From the NCBI GenBank assembly GCA_015689685.1, contig WVSL01000010.1, positions 62,001 to 126,000 on the forward strand: 64,000 nt of DNA, written 5' to 3'. Made by a program: the position numbers and the translations under genes. Source of the DNA: Rhodobacterales bacterium HKCCE2091. GTDB lineage: Bacteria > Pseudomonadota > Alphaproteobacteria > Rhodobacterales > Rhodobacteraceae. Under the pieces are notes generated by a model that made no database searches, was not told where the DNA came from, and saw only the letters and a list, made by a program, of their open reading frames with translations. Position 1 is the first letter of the stretch, and each line of letters starts with the position of its first letter. This document shows positions 10,478 through 18,501 of the stretch, piece by piece.

Positions 10478-10780
10478 CTATTCCCGTTCGGTGGTGAAGG
10501 TCAGCGGGAAGCCCGCGACCACCCCGGCGTCGGTCCCCTGCTTGGCCTTTGTCTCCGCGATCTCGCGGGTGAACACGGCCACGACACAGGACCCCTTGCG
10601 GTGCGCCGTCAGCATCACGCCGAGCGCCTCCGATTCCGTCATCCGGAACACCGAGCGCAGGACGCCGACGACGAAATCGCGCGGCGTGAAGTCGTCGTTG
10701 AGGAGGATCACCTTCCACAGGGGCGGCTTCACCGTCTTGAGCCGTGGCCGCTGCGTCGTCTGGGTCTGGGTCGCGCGCAT
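10478..10780 (-). CDS. clpS: ATP-dependent Clp protease adaptor ClpS
   Basis: About 100 residues. ClpS binds N-degron substrates and hands them to ClpA/ClpP in the cytoplasm. The family core is clear: PPLWKVILLNDDFTPRDFVVGVL near residue 20 contains the NDD N-degron pocket, followed by the MLTAHRKGSCVVAVFTREIAETK helix-strand that meets ClpA. The open frame extends to 10849, but the added residues are basic and unlike the family, so I start at MRATQTQ. ClpA is not in this window. It is divergent from the phytase-like gene, and its promoter must share the 172-bp gap. Confidence 0.93.
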   Translation of the reverse strand: MRATQTQTTQRPRLKTVKPPLWKVILLNDDFTPRDFVVGVLRSVFRMTESEALGVMLTAHRKGSCVVAVFTREIAETKAKQGTDAGVVAGFPLTFTTERE

Positions 10781-10853
10781 TCTCCGGTCCGTTCCGGACC
10801 ATTCGACACCGATCCTACCCCGATGCCGCTTCGCGGCAAACCGCGGCACGCCA

Positions 10854-10897
10854 TTTCATCGCGCCGTCATCCAACCGTTACCGAACCGTTACACCCA
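10854..10897 (+). promoter_or_regulatory. PHO-box-like array of four 11-bp direct repeats
   Basis: Four direct repeats start at 10854, 10865, 10876 and 10887, exactly 11 bp apart: TTTCAT, CGTCAT, CGTTAC, CGTTAC, each followed by about 5 bp. PhoB boxes are built from 11-bp direct repeats of TGTCA-type half sites, so this has the right architecture with degenerate halves. It sits about 55-100 bp upstream of the phytase-like esterase gene. Phosphate-starvation control is therefore a reasonable inference. I cannot exclude another response regulator of the same fold. Confidence 0.55.
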
Positions 10898-10951
10898 CGC
10901 CGGAAACAGGCTGCAGCGCAGAAACCATCGCGAACAGGGGGACCCCGCGAC

Positions 10952-13084
10952 ATGACCACACGACTTCTCACGCTCACATCGGCGCTTGCACTGATGGCCG
11001 GCGCGGCGCAGGCCGACAGCTTCAACCGCATCGCGTCGTTCCGGGTGGCCGACAACCTGCCCGACGCGGAGGAGACCTCGGCCGAGATCATCGCCGCCAC
11101 CGCCGACGGCATGACGCTGGTCTACACCGACAGCCCCGGCGGCTCGCTCGGCTTCATCGACATCACCGACCCGGCCGCGCCCGCCGCCGCCGGCGCGATG
11201 ATCCTCGACGGGGAGCCGACCTCCGTCGCGATCCTCGGTGCCACCGCCTTCGTCGGCGTCAACACCTCGGAAAGCTACACCGACCCCTCGGGCAACCTGA
11301 TCGCCGTCGACGTGGCGAGCCAGGAGATCCTCGCGACCTGCGACCTCGGCGGCCAGCCCGACAGCGTCGCCATCGCGCCCGACGGCAGCTTCGTCGCCGT
11401 CGCGATCGAGAACGAACGCGACGAAGACCTGGGCGACGGCCGCGTCGGGCAGGCGCCGGGCGGGTTCCTGTCGATCACGCGGATCGCGGACGGCACCCCT
11501 GACTGCGCCGGCACGATGGCCGTGGACCTCACCGGCCTCGCCGACATCGCGCCCGAGGACCCGGAGCCGGAATTCGTGTCGATCAACGGCGAGAACGAGA
11601 TCGTCGTGACGATGCAGGAGAACAACCACATCGTCGTCGTATCGGCCGCGGGCGAGGTGCTGAACCACTTCTCCGCCGGCGAGGTCACGCTGGACGGCGT
11701 CGACACCGAGGAAGAGGGCGCGCTGGTCTTCGACCGGACCATTACCGTTCCGCGCGAGCCCGACAGCGTCACCTGGATTGACGACACCCACTTCGCGATG
11801 GCGAACGAGGGCGACATGGACGGCGGCAGCCGCGGCTGGACCATCTTCAGCCAGGACGGCGATGTGATCTACGACGCCGGCACCAGCTTCGAGCACGCGA
11901 TCGTCGAGATCGGCCACTACCCCGAGGAACGCTCCGGCAACAAGGGCGTGGAGCCCGAGAGCGCGACCTTCGGCACCTTCGGCGGCACGCCGTTCCTGTT
12001 CATCGGGGCCGAGCGCGCCTCGGTCGTGGGCGTCTACGACGTGACCGACCCCGCCGCGCCGGTGCTGACGCAGCTTCTGCCCTCGGGCATCGGGCCGGAA
12101 GGCTACGCGGTGATCCCGGAACGCAACCTGCTCGTCTCCGCCAACGAGACCGACGACGCCGGCCCGCGCGCCCATGTCATGCTGTTCGAGTACCAGGACG
12201 CTGACCCGGTCTACCCGATGCTGACCAGCGCCGGCATGGACGAACTGACCGGGTGGGGCGCGATCTCGGGGCAGGTCATGGCCGAGGACGGGACGATGTA
12301 CGCCGTGTCCGACAGCTTTTACGGGATGCAGCCGACGATCTTCCACATCGACGTCAGCGCACACCCGGCGCGGATCGTGGACGCAATCCGCGTGACCCGT
12401 GAGGGCCAGCCCGCGCAGCTTCTGGACATGGAGGGCATCGCGCTCGACGGCGAGGGTGGGTTCTGGATCGCCTCGGAAGGCAACAGCGCCAACCTCGTCC
12501 CGCACGCGATCTACCACGTCGCCGGGGACGGCGCGATCGAGGACGCCATCCCGCTGCCGAACGAACTCCTCGCCGTCGAGGTCCGTTTCGGCTTCGAGGG
12601 CATCACGCGGGTCGGCGACATGCTCTACCTCGCCGTGCAGCGCGAATGGCGCGACGACCCGGAGAACATGGCCCGCGTGCTCGGCTACAACCTGGAGACG
12701 GAGGAATGGTCGCAGATCCACTACCCGCTGACCGATCCCGAAACCGGGTGGGTCGGCCTGTCGGAGATCGTGGCTCACGGTGACAGCGTCTACTTCATCG
12801 AACGCGACAACCAGCTCGATACCCGCGCGGTGACCAAGCAGATCACCCGCGTCGACCTGGCCGCCCTCGACGCGATGGTGCCGCTCGGGGAAACGCCGGC
12901 GGTGCTGGAGCCCGAGGTGGTCGTTGACCTGCTGCCCTACCTGACGTCGACCGGCGGCTACGTTCTCGACAAGGTCGAGGGGCTGGCCATCGCCGAGGAC
13001 GGCACGATGTGGGTGTCGACCGACAACGACGGCGTGGACGACCATTCCGGCGAGACGATGCTGTTCGCCATCGCCCCGATGTGA
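10952..13084 (+). CDS. Secreted esterase-like/phytase-like beta-propeller protein
   Basis: 710 residues, exported. The Sec signal peptide MTTRLLTLTSALALMAGAAQA is followed by a mature start at about Asp22. The N-terminal half (to about 385) is a beta-propeller-like series of repeated Asp-rich strands (GFIDITDPAAPAAAG, GVYDVTDPAAPVLTQ). The C-terminal third is an esterase-like-activity-of-phytase domain: DMEGIALDGEGGFWIASEGN near residue 491 and KVEGLAIAEDGTMWVSTDN near 673. It probably acts in the periplasm or outside on phosphate esters and binds calcium through acidic loops. A longer upstream frame was rejected because the signal peptide and GGGGGA element fix this start. The PHO-box-like array and a terminator bracket it as a single-gene unit. 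Confidence 0.85.
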   Translation: MTTRLLTLTSALALMAGAAQADSFNRIASFRVADNLPDAEETSAEIIAATADGMTLVYTDSPGGSLGFIDITDPAAPAAAGAMILDGEPTSVAILGATAFVGVNTSESYTDPSGNLIAVDVASQEILATCDLGGQPDSVAIAPDGSFVAVAIENERDEDLGDGRVGQAPGGFLSITRIADGTPDCAGTMAVDLTGLADIAPEDPEPEFVSINGENEIVVTMQENNHIVVVSAAGEVLNHFSAGEVTLDGVDTEEEGALVFDRTITVPREPDSVTWIDDTHFAMANEGDMDGGSRGWTIFSQDGDVIYDAGTSFEHAIVEIGHYPEERSGNKGVEPESATFGTFGGTPFLFIGAERASVVGVYDVTDPAAPVLTQLLPSGIGPEGYAVIPERNLLVSANETDDAGPRAHVMLFEYQDADPVYPMLTSAGMDELTGWGAISGQVMAEDGTMYAVSDSFYGMQPTIFHIDVSAHPARIVDAIRVTREGQPAQLLDMEGIALDGEGGFWIASEGNSANLVPHAIYHVAGDGAIEDAIPLPNELLAVEVRFGFEGITRVGDMLYLAVQREWRDDPENMARVLGYNLETEEWSQIHYPLTDPETGWVGLSEIVAHGDSVYFIERDNQLDTRAVTKQITRVDLAALDAMVPLGETPAVLEPEVVVDLLPYLTSTGGYVLDKVEGLAIAEDGTMWVSTDNDGVDDHSGETMLFAIAPM

Positions 13085-13106
13085 GCCACCCGCCCTGACC
13101 GATGCG

Positions 13107-13138
13107 AAGGCCCCCGCGGATGACGCGGGGGCCTTTTT
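13107..13138 (+). terminator. Rho-independent terminator after the phytase-like gene
   Basis: An AAGGCCCCCGCG stem with CGCGGGGGCCTT and a short GATGA loop is followed by five T residues, 23 bp after the stop codon. It is a classic intrinsic terminator for the plus strand. Confidence 0.9.
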
Positions 13139-13268
13139 CCATCCGCGCCCTGCCCGGCCCCGGACCGCCCTGCGCCATTCCGCGACGTTGACCCGTCCCC
13201 TCACCCCGGCCGAACCTCGGTGCGGGTTCCGGGCCGCCCCGGCGGGCGGCGATGACGGAAGGCAGGGT

Positions 13269-13955
13269 ATGCACCTCGACCTCGGAATGGCCACGTCGGC
13301 GGTGGTGCTGGCCGTCGTCTCGGCGGCGGCGGCCGATACGCTGTCCTGCGAGGGCCTGCCGGTTTCCGTCACCGCCCCGACCCGCGATCTCGCGCATCGG
13401 ACCTGCGCCGCGGCCGCGCGCACAGTGCCGATGATGGCGGAATGCGGCGTCGTCCTGGCGCGGCCGCAGGCCATCGAGATCGCCGACGCCATATCGGGGC
13501 CGGAGGGTTGCATCGGCATCTACCATTGCGGAGAGGCGACGGCCGAGATCCTGACCCCGGGGGCCATCGCGCGGGTCCGGCGGGTCGATGGCGCGTTCCA
13601 CGCGGTCCCGACGCCGGAATACTTCGACAGCGTGGTGACCCATGAACTCGCCCACGGCGCCTACGACACGGTCGCCTGCCCGTTCCGCAGCTGTGTCGTG
13701 ACCAGCGAATACGTCGCCTACGCGATGCAGGTGCTCACCCTGCCGGACCCCGCGCGCGCGGCGTTCGAGACCGGGGTGGCGCTGGAGGACAGGGTCAGCC
13801 GCCACGACCTGACCGCCATCGGCCTGAGACTTGCGCCCGACCATTTCGTGCGGACGGCATGGGCGCATTTCTCGCAGCGGGAGGACGGCTGCGCCTACGT
13901 CTCCGGGTTGATGCGCGGGGATCTCTACCTCGACCGCGACCGGCCCGATCCCTGA
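13269..13955 (+). CDS. Secreted putative zinc metallopeptidase-like protein (HELAH)
   Basis: 228 residues with a short Sec signal (MHLDLGMATSAVVLAVVSAAAA). The mature part has several Cys residues (SCEG, RTCAAA, ECGV, GCIGIYHCGE, ACPFRSC) consistent with disulfides. HELAHGAYDT near residue 125 fits the zinc-peptidase HExxH motif, and a Glu in SEYVAYAMQ about 20 residues later could be the third ligand. I do not recognise an experimentally known family. The start was chosen for the signal peptide and the GGAAGGCAGGG element just upstream, rather than the longer frame from 13188. It stands alone between two terminators. Confidence 0.7.
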   Translation: MHLDLGMATSAVVLAVVSAAAADTLSCEGLPVSVTAPTRDLAHRTCAAAARTVPMMAECGVVLARPQAIEIADAISGPEGCIGIYHCGEATAEILTPGAIARVRRVDGAFHAVPTPEYFDSVVTHELAHGAYDTVACPFRSCVVTSEYVAYAMQVLTLPDPARAAFETGVALEDRVSRHDLTAIGLRLAPDHFVRTAWAHFSQREDGCAYVSGLMRGDLYLDRDRPDP

Positions 13956-14017
13956 GGCCCGCCAGGGCACCGAACCGCCGGTCCGCGCCCGCATCGCCGC
14001 GTTCCGGTGCCCGAACG

Positions 14018-14049
14018 CGAAACGCCCCGGCCGGAGCCGGGGCGTTTCG
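14018..14049. terminator. Bidirectional terminator between the HELAH gene and atpF
   Basis: A perfect 13-bp stem, CGAAACGCCCCGG at 14018-14030 and CCGGGGCGTTTCG at 14037-14049, with a 6-base loop. It lies between convergent genes. T runs are short, so it works as a strong hairpin in either direction. Confidence 0.85.
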
Positions 14050-14069
14050 TGGTTCGACTGTCGCGTGGC

Positions 14070-14636
14070 TCAGTTCAGGCGTTGGCCGACCTGCGCGATG
14101 GAGGCGTCGATCAGCTTGTTGGCCTCGGTCGCCGTGGTCTGCTGCCCGAGGATGTCGGACGCTGCGGCGACGGCGACCTCGATGGCGCGGTCGCGGACCT
14201 GGCGCACGGCCTTCTGCTCGGCGTTGGCGATCTGGTCCTCGGCCTGCTTCACCCGGCGGGCGATGGAGGCCTTGAGATCCTCCTTGGCCTGCTCCGCCGC
14301 GGCGGCGGCGTCGGCGCGGGCGGCGGAGACGATGCGCTCGGCCTGCTCGGCCACGTCACGCTGCTTGCGCTCGTACCCGGCGAGGATCGACTGCGCCTCT
14401 TCGCGCAGGGCGCGGGCCTCGTCGAGATCCGCGCGAATCTGCTCGGCGCGCTTGTCGAGGAGGCCCATGAGCATCCCCGGCACGTTGAAGTAGAACAGCA
14501 CCGCGAGGAACAGAAGGAAGCCGATCAGCACCACGTAGTCGGTGTTGAAGAACGACGTGAAGTCGTACGCGCCCGGGCCGGCCGCGTAGGCGGGTGCGGC
14601 GAGAAGGGCGGCGAGTGCGGCGGTCAGGCGGATCAT
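14070..14636 (-). CDS. atpF: F0F1 ATP synthase subunit b
   Basis: 188 residues and part of the peripheral stalk linking F0 to F1. There is an N-terminal hydrophobic leader and one membrane segment ([20 protein letters not shown], about 33-52), then a long charged Ala/Glu/Arg-rich helix to the C-terminus, as expected for the coiled-coil dimer with b'. Its start overlaps the b' stop codon (ATGA). It is last in the F0 operon and followed by the strong terminator. The F1 genes are not in the window, which is normal for this group. Confidence 0.95.
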   Translation of the reverse strand: MIRLTAALAALLAAPAYAAGPGAYDFTSFFNTDYVVLIGFLLFLAVLFYFNVPGMLMGLLDKRAEQIRADLDEARALREEAQSILAGYERKQRDVAEQAERIVSAARADAAAAAEQAKEDLKASIARRVKQAEDQIANAEQKAVRQVRDRAIEVAVAAASDILGQQTTATEANKLIDASIAQVGQRLN

Positions 14637-15250
14637 GCGTCACCTCCGATGCGGGACGAGACCGCGCGGCCGACCGCGTCGGCGTCGGCGTTGCCGCCGA
14701 GCGCGGAGACGATCTCGGCCGCGGTGTCGCGGGCGACTTCCTCGACCGATGCCATCGCACCGGCCTGGATCTCGGCGATGCGGGCCTCGGATTCCTGGGC
14801 CTTGGCGGCGATTTCCGCGTCGGCGCGGGCAATGGCCTCGTCCAGTTCGGCCTGGATCTCGGCGCGGGTTTCCGCGGCGATGCCCTGGGCCTCGGACCGT
14901 GCGTCGGCCAGCGCCTTGTCATAGGCGGCCTCGGCGTCGGCGGCCTTGCGCTTGTAATCCTCGGCGGCGGCGAGGTCGTTGGTGATCGTGCCCTGGCGCT
15001 CGGCCAGGACGGCTGCGACGCGGGGCAGGGCCACGCGCGACAGGATCAGGTAGATCGCGATCAGCGCCAGCACGAGCCAGAAGATCTGGTTCGGGAAGGT
15101 GCCGAAATCGAGCTGCGGCATGCCCACGGCACCCTCGGCGCCATGCGCGGCGTCGGCAGCCCCGTGCGCCGCGTCGGCGGCACCGTGTGCGGCGTCGGCC
15201 GCAACTTCGGCGCCGTGGCCGGCAGCGGCTTCTGTTTCGTCGTGTTCCAT
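14633..15250 (-). CDS. F0F1 ATP synthase subunit b' with Ala-Asp-His repeat tail
   Basis: 205 residues. The second stalk subunit found in photosynthetic and alphaproteobacterial ATP synthases, pairing with b. The membrane helix is [20 protein letters not shown] at about 54-73, followed by a long charged coiled coil. Before the helix is an unusual 48-residue hydrophilic extension containing three near-identical seven-residue units (AADAAHG), encoded by 21-bp DNA repeats. Such tails vary between genera and lie on the side of the membrane opposite the stalk. The gene begins after a hairpin-containing gap from atpE, and its stop codon is coupled to atpF. Confidence 0.93.
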   Translation of the reverse strand: MEHDETEAAAGHGAEVAADAAHGAADAAHGAADAAHGAEGAVGMPQLDFGTFPNQIFWLVLALIAIYLILSRVALPRVAAVLAERQGTITNDLAAAEDYKRKAADAEAAYDKALADARSEAQGIAAETRAEIQAELDEAIARADAEIAAKAQESEARIAEIQAGAMASVEEVARDTAAEIVSALGGNADADAVGRAVSSRIGGDA

Positions 15251-15283
15251 GCCGAAACTCCTGCAGAACCTTTGTCACCGGGC

Positions 15284-15299
15284 GGGGCGTCAGCGCCCC
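15284..15299 (-). promoter_or_regulatory. Intercistronic hairpin between atpE and the b' gene
   Basis: GGGGCG-TCAG-CGCCCC, a 6-bp GC stem in the 77-bp gap. The c subunit is needed in about ten times the amount of b and b', so a hairpin here could slow exonucleases or attenuate readthrough. That role is inferred. Confidence 0.4.
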
Positions 15300-15327
15300 G
15301 GCCCGGTCGCAAGGACGGGTGTTCGCC

Positions 15328-15564
15328 TCAGACGGCGAACATCAGCAGCAGGGCGACGAGGAACGCGAAGATGCCGAGCGCTTCGGCGAAGGCGATGCCG
15401 ATGAACAGCGTCGCGGTCTGGCCGCCGGCGGCCGACGGGTTGCGCAGTGCGCCCGACAGGAAGTTGCCTGCGACGTGGCCCACACCGATGGCGGCCGCGC
15501 CGGAACCGATGGCGGCCAGGCCGGCACCGATGAATTGACCCATGCTTGCGAGTTCGCCTTCCAT
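15328..15564 (-). CDS. atpE: F0F1 ATP synthase subunit c
   Basis: 78 residues forming the proton-carrying rotor ring. Two helices are joined by the polar loop [10 protein letters not shown]. Helix 1 is Gly/Ala-rich ([17 protein letters not shown]) and helix 2 carries the essential proton-binding carboxylate, Glu61, in [10 protein letters not shown]. Length and motifs are standard. The longer overlapping frame is an artefact. It lies between atpB and the b' gene, 59 bp after atpB. Confidence 0.97.
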   Translation of the reverse strand: MEGELASMGQFIGAGLAAIGSGAAAIGVGHVAGNFLSGALRNPSAAGGQTATLFIGIAFAEALGIFAFLVALLLMFAV

Positions 15565-15623
15565 GTCCGTCTCTCCTTGCGTTGGAATTGGCTGATGATT
15601 GGGTGTGATCGTGTCCCGGCCCG

Positions 15624-16472
15624 TCAGTGGTGCGGATGCAGAGCGTCGCGCAGGTAGACGCAGGTCAGGATGGTGAAGACGTAGGCCTGGATGAAGGCCA
15701 CCAGGACCTCGAGCCCGTAGATCGCGACGATGCCGAGGATCGGCGCGACGGCCGCGGCGCCGAGCGCGCCGGCGAAGCCAGCGAACACCTTCAGCACCGC
15801 GTGGCCCGCCATGACGTTGCCGGCCAGTCGGATGGAGTGGCTGACGGGGCGGACGAAGTAGGAAATCAACTCGATCACGGCGAGGATCGGCCGCAGCGCC
15901 AGCGGCGCCGACGAGACCCAGAACAGCGACAGGAAGTCGGTGCCGTTCTTGACGAAGCCGAGGATCGTGACGGTCAGGAACACCGCCAGCGCGAGGATCG
16001 CGGTCACGGCGATGTGCGAGGTCACGGTGAAGCTGGTCGGGATCAGCCCGAGGAAGTTGGCGAAGACGATGAACAGGAACAGCGTGAAGATGTACGGGAA
16101 GTAGGGCAGCGCGTCCTTGCCCGCGACGTCCTCGACCATCTTGCGCACGAAGCCGTAGGCCAGTTCCGCGATCGACTGCACGCGGGACGGGATGATCGCG
16201 CGGCCGCGGGTGCCGAACACCATCAGGCCCGCGATGCACAGGAGCCCGAGCGCCATCCAGAGCGTCGCGTTGGTCGGCGTGTACCAGTGGACCTCGCCGT
16301 GGCCGAACAGCGGCTCGACGATGAACTGGTCCATCGGGTGGATCGCCAGCCCGCTTTCGTAGGGATCGACGACGCCGAGGATGAACAGGATCACCGCGGC
16401 GATGATGAGGATGTAGGCGATGGTCTTGCCGCCGCCCCGCGTTTCCGTCCCGGTGTTCGGATCGTTCGCCAC
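15624..16472 (-). CDS. atpB: F0F1 ATP synthase subunit a
   Basis: 282-residue membrane stator with the proton half-channels. Hydrophobic helices run through the chain. The essential Arg is in the conserved helix [13 protein letters not shown] near residue 213, and the last helix has the Gln-containing [21 protein letters not shown] is the start, three bases after the atpI stop codon. It ends in a His-rich LHPHH tail and is second in the atpI-B-E-b'-F operon. Confidence 0.96.
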   Translation of the reverse strand: MANDPNTGTETRGGGKTIAYILIIAAVILFILGVVDPYESGLAIHPMDQFIVEPLFGHGEVHWYTPTNATLWMALGLLCIAGLMVFGTRGRAIIPSRVQSIAELAYGFVRKMVEDVAGKDALPYFPYIFTLFLFIVFANFLGLIPTSFTVTSHIAVTAILALAVFLTVTILGFVKNGTDFLSLFWVSSAPLALRPILAVIELISYFVRPVSHSIRLAGNVMAGHAVLKVFAGFAGALGAAAVAPILGIVAIYGLEVLVAFIQAYVFTILTCVYLRDALHPHH

Positions 16473-16475
16473 GTC

Positions 16476-16808
16476 TCAGTCCCCTTCGTCCCGCGGGGTG
16501 TCGTCCCCCGCCTGCTGCGCCTGGACCTCCTTCGCCGAGCGGATCATCGTCTTGATCCCGGCCACGAAGCCCAGAATGGTGAAGATCAGCATCAGCCAGG
16601 GCGTGGAGCCCAGGAGGGCGTCGAGCCCGTATCCGATACCGAACCCGATCAGAAGACCGGCCACCAGTTCGATCACCATCCGCCAGGCAAGCTGCCCCTG
16701 GTTGATGGCGTCTCCCTTGGGATTGGGCCGGTCCGCTTCCCCGGCCTTCAGCCGGGCAATCCGGTCCTCGAGCGCGCGGAGGCGGTCAGGATCGGGTTCT
16801 TCGGCCAT
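16476..16808 (-). CDS. atpI: AtpI family ATP synthase assembly protein
   Basis: 110 residues. AtpI helps assemble the c-ring or supplies Mg2+ to it. A charged N-terminus ([11 protein letters not shown]) precedes two membrane helices ([20 protein letters not shown] and [16 protein letters not shown]), and a charged tail follows. It is the first gene of the F0 operon. The promoter must be in the 203-bp gap to the divergent ArsR gene, but no clear -35/-10 pair could be picked. Confidence 0.92.
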   Translation of the reverse strand: MAEEPDPDRLRALEDRIARLKAGEADRPNPKGDAINQGQLAWRMVIELVAGLLIGFGIGYGLDALLGSTPWLMLIFTILGFVAGIKTMIRSAKEVQAQQAGDDTPRDEGD

Positions 16809-17011
16809 TTCAACCCCTTGGAGTTGGCGCGGACGCTAGTTTCGCGGCACCGCAGAGTCAATGCGCTATCGACGCCGCCCGAGACGCATTCAACACGTTG
16901 TTTTGGTTATGTTTTCCGATGATGGCTCAAGCCCGCGACAGCTTGCCTCCGGCGGAGGCATATTCAACCTTCCAGTTGATCTTTTCCGCGTCCCGCGCCA
17001 ATGGCAGCGGC

Positions 17012-17350
17012 ATGACGGCGGATCTCAACAGCGTCTTCGCGGCCCTCGCGGACCCGACCCGGCGGGCGATCCTGTCGATGCTCCTGGAGGACGACATGGC
17101 CGTGACCGACGTGGCCGAACCGTTCGAGATGTCGCTTGCCGCGATCTCCAAGCACCTCGCCATCCTCGCCGCGGCCGGGCTGATCGCGCAGGAAAAGCGC
17201 GGCCGGGTGAAGTGGTGCAAGCTGGAACCGGACGCGCTCAAGGCGGCGTCGGTCTGGATGCAGGGGTTCGGCCAGTTCGAACCGGTGAACCTCGACGCGT
17301 TCGAGGCCTTCCTGGAGCGCGAGTTCCGCGAGGAGGGTGGCGGGGACTGA
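17012..17350 (+). CDS. ArsR/SmtB family winged-helix regulator
   Basis: 112 residues. LADPTRRAILSMLLE near residue 11 and the recognition helix region EMSLAAISKHLAILAAAGLI are typical of the family. The wing reads KRGRVKWCKL. A Cys in the wing is not a recognised metal site, so this may belong to the non-metal branch that represses neighbouring lipid- or stress-related genes. The frame opens at 16898, but only from MTADLNS does it match the family. It is divergent from atpI, and a tiny membrane protein follows 54 bp downstream. Confidence 0.85.
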   Translation: MTADLNSVFAALADPTRRAILSMLLEDDMAVTDVAEPFEMSLAAISKHLAILAAAGLIAQEKRGRVKWCKLEPDALKAASVWMQGFGQFEPVNLDAFEAFLEREFREEGGGD

Positions 17351-17404
17351 ACCGGGGGCGGCGGCGGCACGACCCACGGGCGGACCTGCCAAGGGAGACC
17401 GACC

Positions 17405-17566
17405 ATGACCGCAGAACGCCATCCCCTGCCCCGCCATCCCCTGCCCCGACTGTCGCTGCCGCGCCTTGTCGGGACCGCGCTGATGCTCCTGAACCTCGGG
17501 CTCCACATGCCGGAGCCGCAGCCGGTCGCCATCGACACCGCGCCCGCGCCGCTGGCCCGCCGCTAG
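17405..17566 (+). CDS. Putative 53-residue single-span membrane protein
   Basis: A short open frame with a good ribosome site (AAGGGAGA, seven bases before ATG). A basic, Pro-rich start with a repeat (RHPLPRHPLPR) leads into one hydrophobic stretch, LVGTALMLLNLGLHM, and a Pro/Ala-rich tail. Its TAG overlaps the stop codon of the convergent DMT gene by two bases. The spacing suggests co-transcription with the ArsR gene. I do not recognise a family. Expression is unproven. Confidence 0.5.
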   Translation: MTAERHPLPRHPLPRLSLPRLVGTALMLLNLGLHMPEPQPVAIDTAPAPLARR

Positions 17567-18501
17567 CGCCCCGCGTGCCCCGGCGCCGCCGCCGGGCGGT
17601 GCGCGGGTTCGTCCTTCAGGAGCAGCACCAGCGCCACCACGGTCAGCGCGACGCCCGCGAGGATCAGGACCGGCGGCACCCCGTCGCCGAGCGCGATCAT
17701 CCAGAGCGCGACCCAGGACGGCACCAGGTAGGTATAGGCCATCACCTTCGACGACGGCAGCCGCATCGCCGCGAACTGGAGCAGCAGGACCGTCACCGAG
17801 GTCGCCATGAAGGCGGTGTAGAACATCGTCACCCAGACCAGCGGCCGCGCCCCCGCGAAGTCGAACGACACCAGCCCCGGCGCGCCCCAGACCATCAGGA
17901 TCAGGGTCGCCGCCGTCAGCGTGCCGAGGGTGAAGCCGAGGATCGGCTCGCCCCGGTTCAGGAGCCGCACGGCCGGTGTGTAGGCGGCATGCGCGATGCA
18001 GCCGAGAAAGAAGATCGCCTCGCCCCGCCCGATCTCGAACGCGATCAGCGCGTCGATGTCGGCGCGGAAGATTACCCAGAGCGCTCCCGCCGCGCCGATG
18101 GCCAGCGCCAGCGCGATCCGGGGCGTGGTGACCTGCCGAAGCATGAACCAGCCGAACACGGCGGACATGACCGGGGTGAGGGTGAAGACGGCGGCCGAGG
18201 AGACTGGCGGCGCGGTCTTGAGCCCCTCGAACATCGCGACGAAGTAGGCGGCGTAGAGCCCGCCGAGCACGAGGTAGCGCCAGGGCGCGCGGAACGTGCC
18301 CTTCGCCACCCCGCCACGCACCAGCACGATCCCCGCCACGACGCCGGTGGACAGGGTGAAGCGCATCGCGTTGAAGGCGGCGGGGTCGACCTCGTTCGCG
18401 ATCCGTCCGCCGAGCGCGAAGGACCCGGCCACCAGCCCCGAGAAGGCGAGCATCGCGAGATGCCCGCCGAGCGGGCCGGACAGCGCGCCGGGGCGGGTCA
18501 T
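17563..18501 (-). CDS. DMT (EamA) family transporter
   Basis: 312 residues with about ten hydrophobic helices arranged as two EamA repeats. The first contains NAMRFTLSTGVVAGIVLV and APPVSSAAVFTLTPVMSAVFGW; the second contains VTVLLLQFAAMRLPSSKVMAYTYLVPSWVAL. This class exports amino acids or small metabolites. It is coupled to the LysR gene by an ATGA overlap, so the regulator probably controls it. The longer upstream frame was rejected because it runs through the LysR gene. Confidence 0.88.
   Translation of the reverse strand: MTRPGALSGPLGGHLAMLAFSGLVAGSFALGGRIANEVDPAAFNAMRFTLSTGVVAGIVLVRGGVAKGTFRAPWRYLVLGGLYAAYFVAMFEGLKTAPPVSSAAVFTLTPVMSAVFGWFMLRQVTTPRIALALAIGAAGALWVIFRADIDALIAFEIGRGEAIFFLGCIAHAAYTPAVRLLNRGEPILGFTLGTLTAATLILMVWGAPGLVSFDFAGARPLVWVTMFYTAFMATSVTVLLLQFAAMRLPSSKVMAYTYLVPSWVALWMIALGDGVPPVLILAGVALTVVALVLLLKDEPAHRPAAAPGHAGR

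Noticed and set aside
10889-13519. An 876-codon minus-strand frame opposite the phytase-like gene
   Set aside because: Low-complexity composition with no motif, and the opposite strand holds a signal peptide, repeats of a known fold and a terminator.
16927-17012. Protein-like minus-strand C-terminus (EKINWKVEYASAGGKLSRA) upstream of the ArsR start
   Set aside because: The same frame is antisense to the ArsR gene, with no start or fold of its own. It may be a remnant, but nothing supports a gene.
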